This document shows positions 61,930-64,000 of a stretch of DNA of 64,000 nt, piece by piece. A program made the position numbers and the translations under genes. The number at the start of each line of letters is the position of its first letter. The first letter of the stretch is position 1. Source of the DNA: Vagococcus fluvialis bH819 (GTDB lineage Bacteria > Bacillota > Bacilli > Lactobacillales > Vagococcaceae); assembly GCF_900163795.1 (NCBI RefSeq), contig NZ_FWFD01000008.1, positions 62,001 to 126,000 on the forward strand, in the 5' to 3' direction. The notes below the pieces were generated by a model. The model worked only from the letters and a program-made list of their open reading frames with translations, was not told the DNA's origin and ran no database searches.

Positions 61930-64000
61930 TTATTCTAATCCTTCAACTAATGCTTCCGGGAAATTTTCTTCAACAATTGTCGCACAACGATGACAAAGGT
62001 TTTCTAATTTTTCATGACTACCTACATCTTCTTTAATAGCACGACAACGTTGACAAGTTTCTCCTGTTGCATGTTCAACTAAAACTGACATATTATCAAA
62101 TTTAATCGCATTTTCAGGTACTTCAGCATTAACAGAAGCCACTTCAAAACCTGAAACGATTAATACTTGTTCTAAGTTTGTATTTAAAGCTTCTAATAAC
62201 ACTTTAATTGGTTCACTTGGATAGATGGTTACTTTCGCTTCAAATGATTTACCAATTAATTTTTCAGTACGTGCTTCTTCTAGAGCTTTTAAAACATTAT
62301 TTCGAACATCCATAAAATTATTCCATAAATCTAAAATTTCTTCTTGATCTGGATAAACTGTAAATCCAGGAAGTTCAGCTAATTGAACAAACTCTTCTTC
62401 CTCTTGTAAATACTCCCAGATTTCTTCAGCTGTATGAGGTAAAATTGGCGTCATTAATTTTGTTAATGCCACTAACACTTCATAGAAAACAGTTTGCATA
62501 GCACGACGTTCGTGATTATTTTCAGCTTCAATATAAACAACATCTTTGGCAAAATCTAAGTAGAAGGCTGATAATTCATTGTTACAGAAATTAACTAATC
62601 TCTTGTACACCGTTGAGAATGAATAACTGTCATAACCTTTTTCTCTGATTGTTTGAATTTCTTGATTCAAGCGAATCATCATGTATTTATCCACAGAACG
62701 TAAATCGTCATATGCCACAGCATTTACTTTTGCATCAAAATCTGATGTATTAGCAAGTAAAAAACGCATTGTGTTACGGATTTTACGATACACTTCCGCA
62801 ATTGAATTCAATGTATTCATGTCCGCTTTTACATCTGACTCATAATCCACACTAGAAACCCATAGACGTAAAATATCTGCACCTAATTGATTCGTAACTT
62901 TACTTGGTTCAATCGTATTACCTAATGATTTACTTTGCTTACGACCTTGAGGATCTAAAGTAAAACCTTGTGAGATAACGGCTTTATAGGGTGAAACACC
63001 ATTAATAGCCACACTAGTTGTAATACTAGAGTTAAACCAACCACGGTATTGGTCAGAGCCTTCTAAATAAAGATCAGCTGGGAATGATAAATTATCACGA
63101 CCACGTAAAACAGCCTCATGTGATGAACCAGAATCAAACCAAACATCCATGATATCTGTTTCTTTTGTAAATTCTCCATTTGGACTTCCCGGATGAGTAA
63201 ATCCTTCTGGTAATAACTCTTTAGCTTCACGTTCATACCAAACTCTTGAACCATGTTCAGCGAATAAATTAGCTACATGTTCAATAATTTCTGGTGTAAT
63301 AATTGGCTCTTCATTTTCAGCATAGAAAATTGGTAATGGTACACCCCATGCACGTTGACGAGAAATAACCCAATCGCCACGGTCACGAACCATGTTATAA
63401 AGACGCGTTTTACCCCATGGAATAATCCAATCTACTTTTTCAACTTCTGATAAAATGTTATCTCTAAATTTATCAATTGATGCAAACCATTGTGCCGTTG
63501 CTCTAAAGATAACTGGTTTCTTAGTTCTCCAGTCATGTGGATAACTATGTGTAAAGAAGTCTAATTTAAGTAGAGCTTCTTTTTCTTCTAACAATTCAGT
63601 AATCATTGGGTTCGCTTTATCATAGAAAATTCCTTCAAAACCAGGAGCTTCAGACGTGAAACATCCTCTGTTATCCACAGGTGATAAAACATCTAAACCA
63701 TATTTACGGCCAACAATGTAGTCATCATCCCCATGCCCTGGTGCTGTATGAACTAAACCAGTACCAGCCTCAAGGGTAACATGATCACCTAAAATTAATA
63801 ATGATTCACGATCATAGAATGGATGTTGAGCTGTCATTCCTTCTAGCGCTTCACCCTTTAATTCTTCAATAATTTCAGGATTATTCCAACCAATAGCATT
63901 AGAAACTGTTTCTAGCAATTCTTTAGCAACCATATATTTTTTTCCTTCAACAGAAACAATTACGTAAGCAAAATCTTTGTTTACAGTAATAGCTAAGTTA
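61930..64000 (-). CDS. ileS: Isoleucyl-tRNA synthetase (C-terminal part, cut by window edge)
   Basis: 690 codons are inside the window; the 5' part, including the HIGH motif, lies beyond base 64000. Visible: the end of the editing domain ([18 protein letters not shown]), the catalytic region [14 protein letters not shown], the KMSKS loop read as KQSKSLGN, the anticodon-binding helical domain and the C-terminal zinc finger CQRC with CHRC. The reading frame continues open to base 64000 and the upstream codons match IleS, so the internal methionine at 63933 is not the start. A T-box leader is expected upstream but is outside the window. Confidence 0.97.
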   Translation of the reverse strand, partial: NLAITVNKDFAYVIVSVEGKKYMVAKELLETVSNAIGWNNPEIIEELKGEALEGMTAQHPFYDRESLLILGDHVTLEAGTGLVHTAPGHGDDDYIVGRKYGLDVLSPVDNRGCFTSEAPGFEGIFYDKANPMITELLEEKEALLKLDFFTHSYPHDWRTKKPVIFRATAQWFASIDKFRDNILSEVEKVDWIIPWGKTRLYNMVRDRGDWVISRQRAWGVPLPIFYAENEEPIITPEIIEHVANLFAEHGSRVWYEREAKELLPEGFTHPGSPNGEFTKETDIMDVWFDSGSSHEAVLRGRDNLSFPADLYLEGSDQYRGWFNSSITTSVAINGVSPYKAVISQGFTLDPQGRKQSKSLGNTIEPSKVTNQLGADILRLWVSSVDYESDVKADMNTLNSIAEVYRKIRNTMRFLLANTSDFDAKVNAVAYDDLRSVDKYMMIRLNQEIQTIREKGYDSYSFSTVYKRLVNFCNNELSAFYLDFAKDVVYIEAENNHERRAMQTVFYEVLVALTKLMTPILPHTAEEIWEYLQEEEEFVQLAELPGFTVYPDQEEILDLWNNFMDVRNNVLKALEEARTEKLIGKSFEAKVTIYPSEPIKVLLEALNTNLEQVLIVSGFEVASVNAEVPENAIKFDNMSVLVEHATGETCQRCRAIKEDVGSHEKLENLCHRCATIVEENFPEALVEGLE

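Noticed and set aside
1-64000. Prophage, insertion sequence, CRISPR array or rRNA
   Set aside because: No transposase, integrase, repeat-spacer array or rRNA sequence was found in the window.

Overview
The window looks like chromosomal DNA from a low-GC member of the Lactobacillales, most likely Enterococcaceae (Vagococcus or Enterococcus-like). The basis is the strongly AT-rich base composition, the gene set (EzrA, OpuC, DUF1149, a FatA-type acyl-ACP thioesterase, a DUF2187 protein, AhpC with an AhpF-like reductase) and above all a 12-kb WxL / DUF916 surface-protein locus, a hallmark of this group. No phage, insertion sequence, CRISPR array or rRNA was seen. The species is not named because the sequence alone does not settle it.

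1-14.8 kb: the start of rex with its own Rex-type operator; thiI with its partner cysteine desulfurase; ezrA; aspartate kinase; a TudS-like desulfidase divergent from a four-gene ECF vitamin/nucleobase-type importer; an operon of a MazG-like pyrophosphohydrolase, a Cof-type HAD phosphatase and a DUF72 protein; threonine synthase.

14.8-23.9 kb: the peroxide-defence pair ahpC and an AhpF-like reductase with permuted domain order; tRNA-Leu; and a probable operon of a calcineurin-type phosphatase, a large unrecognised coiled-coil protein, Tex and SprT; then DUF1149.

24.3-39.1 kb: a signal peptidase I homologue lacking the usual catalytic lysine, a barrel protein, two cell-wall enzymes (GH73 glucosaminidase and M15 carboxypeptidase) with an unknown gene, an ArAE exporter-like protein, a YkyA lipoprotein, flotillin with NfeD, a LytTR/DUF3021 pair, a large FtsX-type ABC transporter, a membrane-anchored nuclease with a possible immunity protein, and an ATPase/S51 peptidase pair.

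39.1-51.4 kb: the WxL locus, all on the minus strand: three DUF916/DUF3324 proteins, four WxL proteins (one of about 1256 aa), one small LPxTN-anchored protein and three orphan membrane proteins, split into several transcripts by clear promoters and terminators. These are expected to assemble into non-covalently wall-bound surface complexes.

51.8-64 kb: a prolidase-type peptidase, nagA, a short DUF2187 gene with a TTG start, an alanine-type aminotransferase, acyl-ACP thioesterase, zwf, the opuCABCD osmoprotectant importer and the C-terminal two-thirds of ileS. Most of the window is housekeeping; the most unusual parts are the WxL locus, the ECF/TudS cluster, the coiled-coil gene in the tex operon, the nuclease pair, the odd signal peptidase and a hairpin repeat present in two full copies and one half copy.
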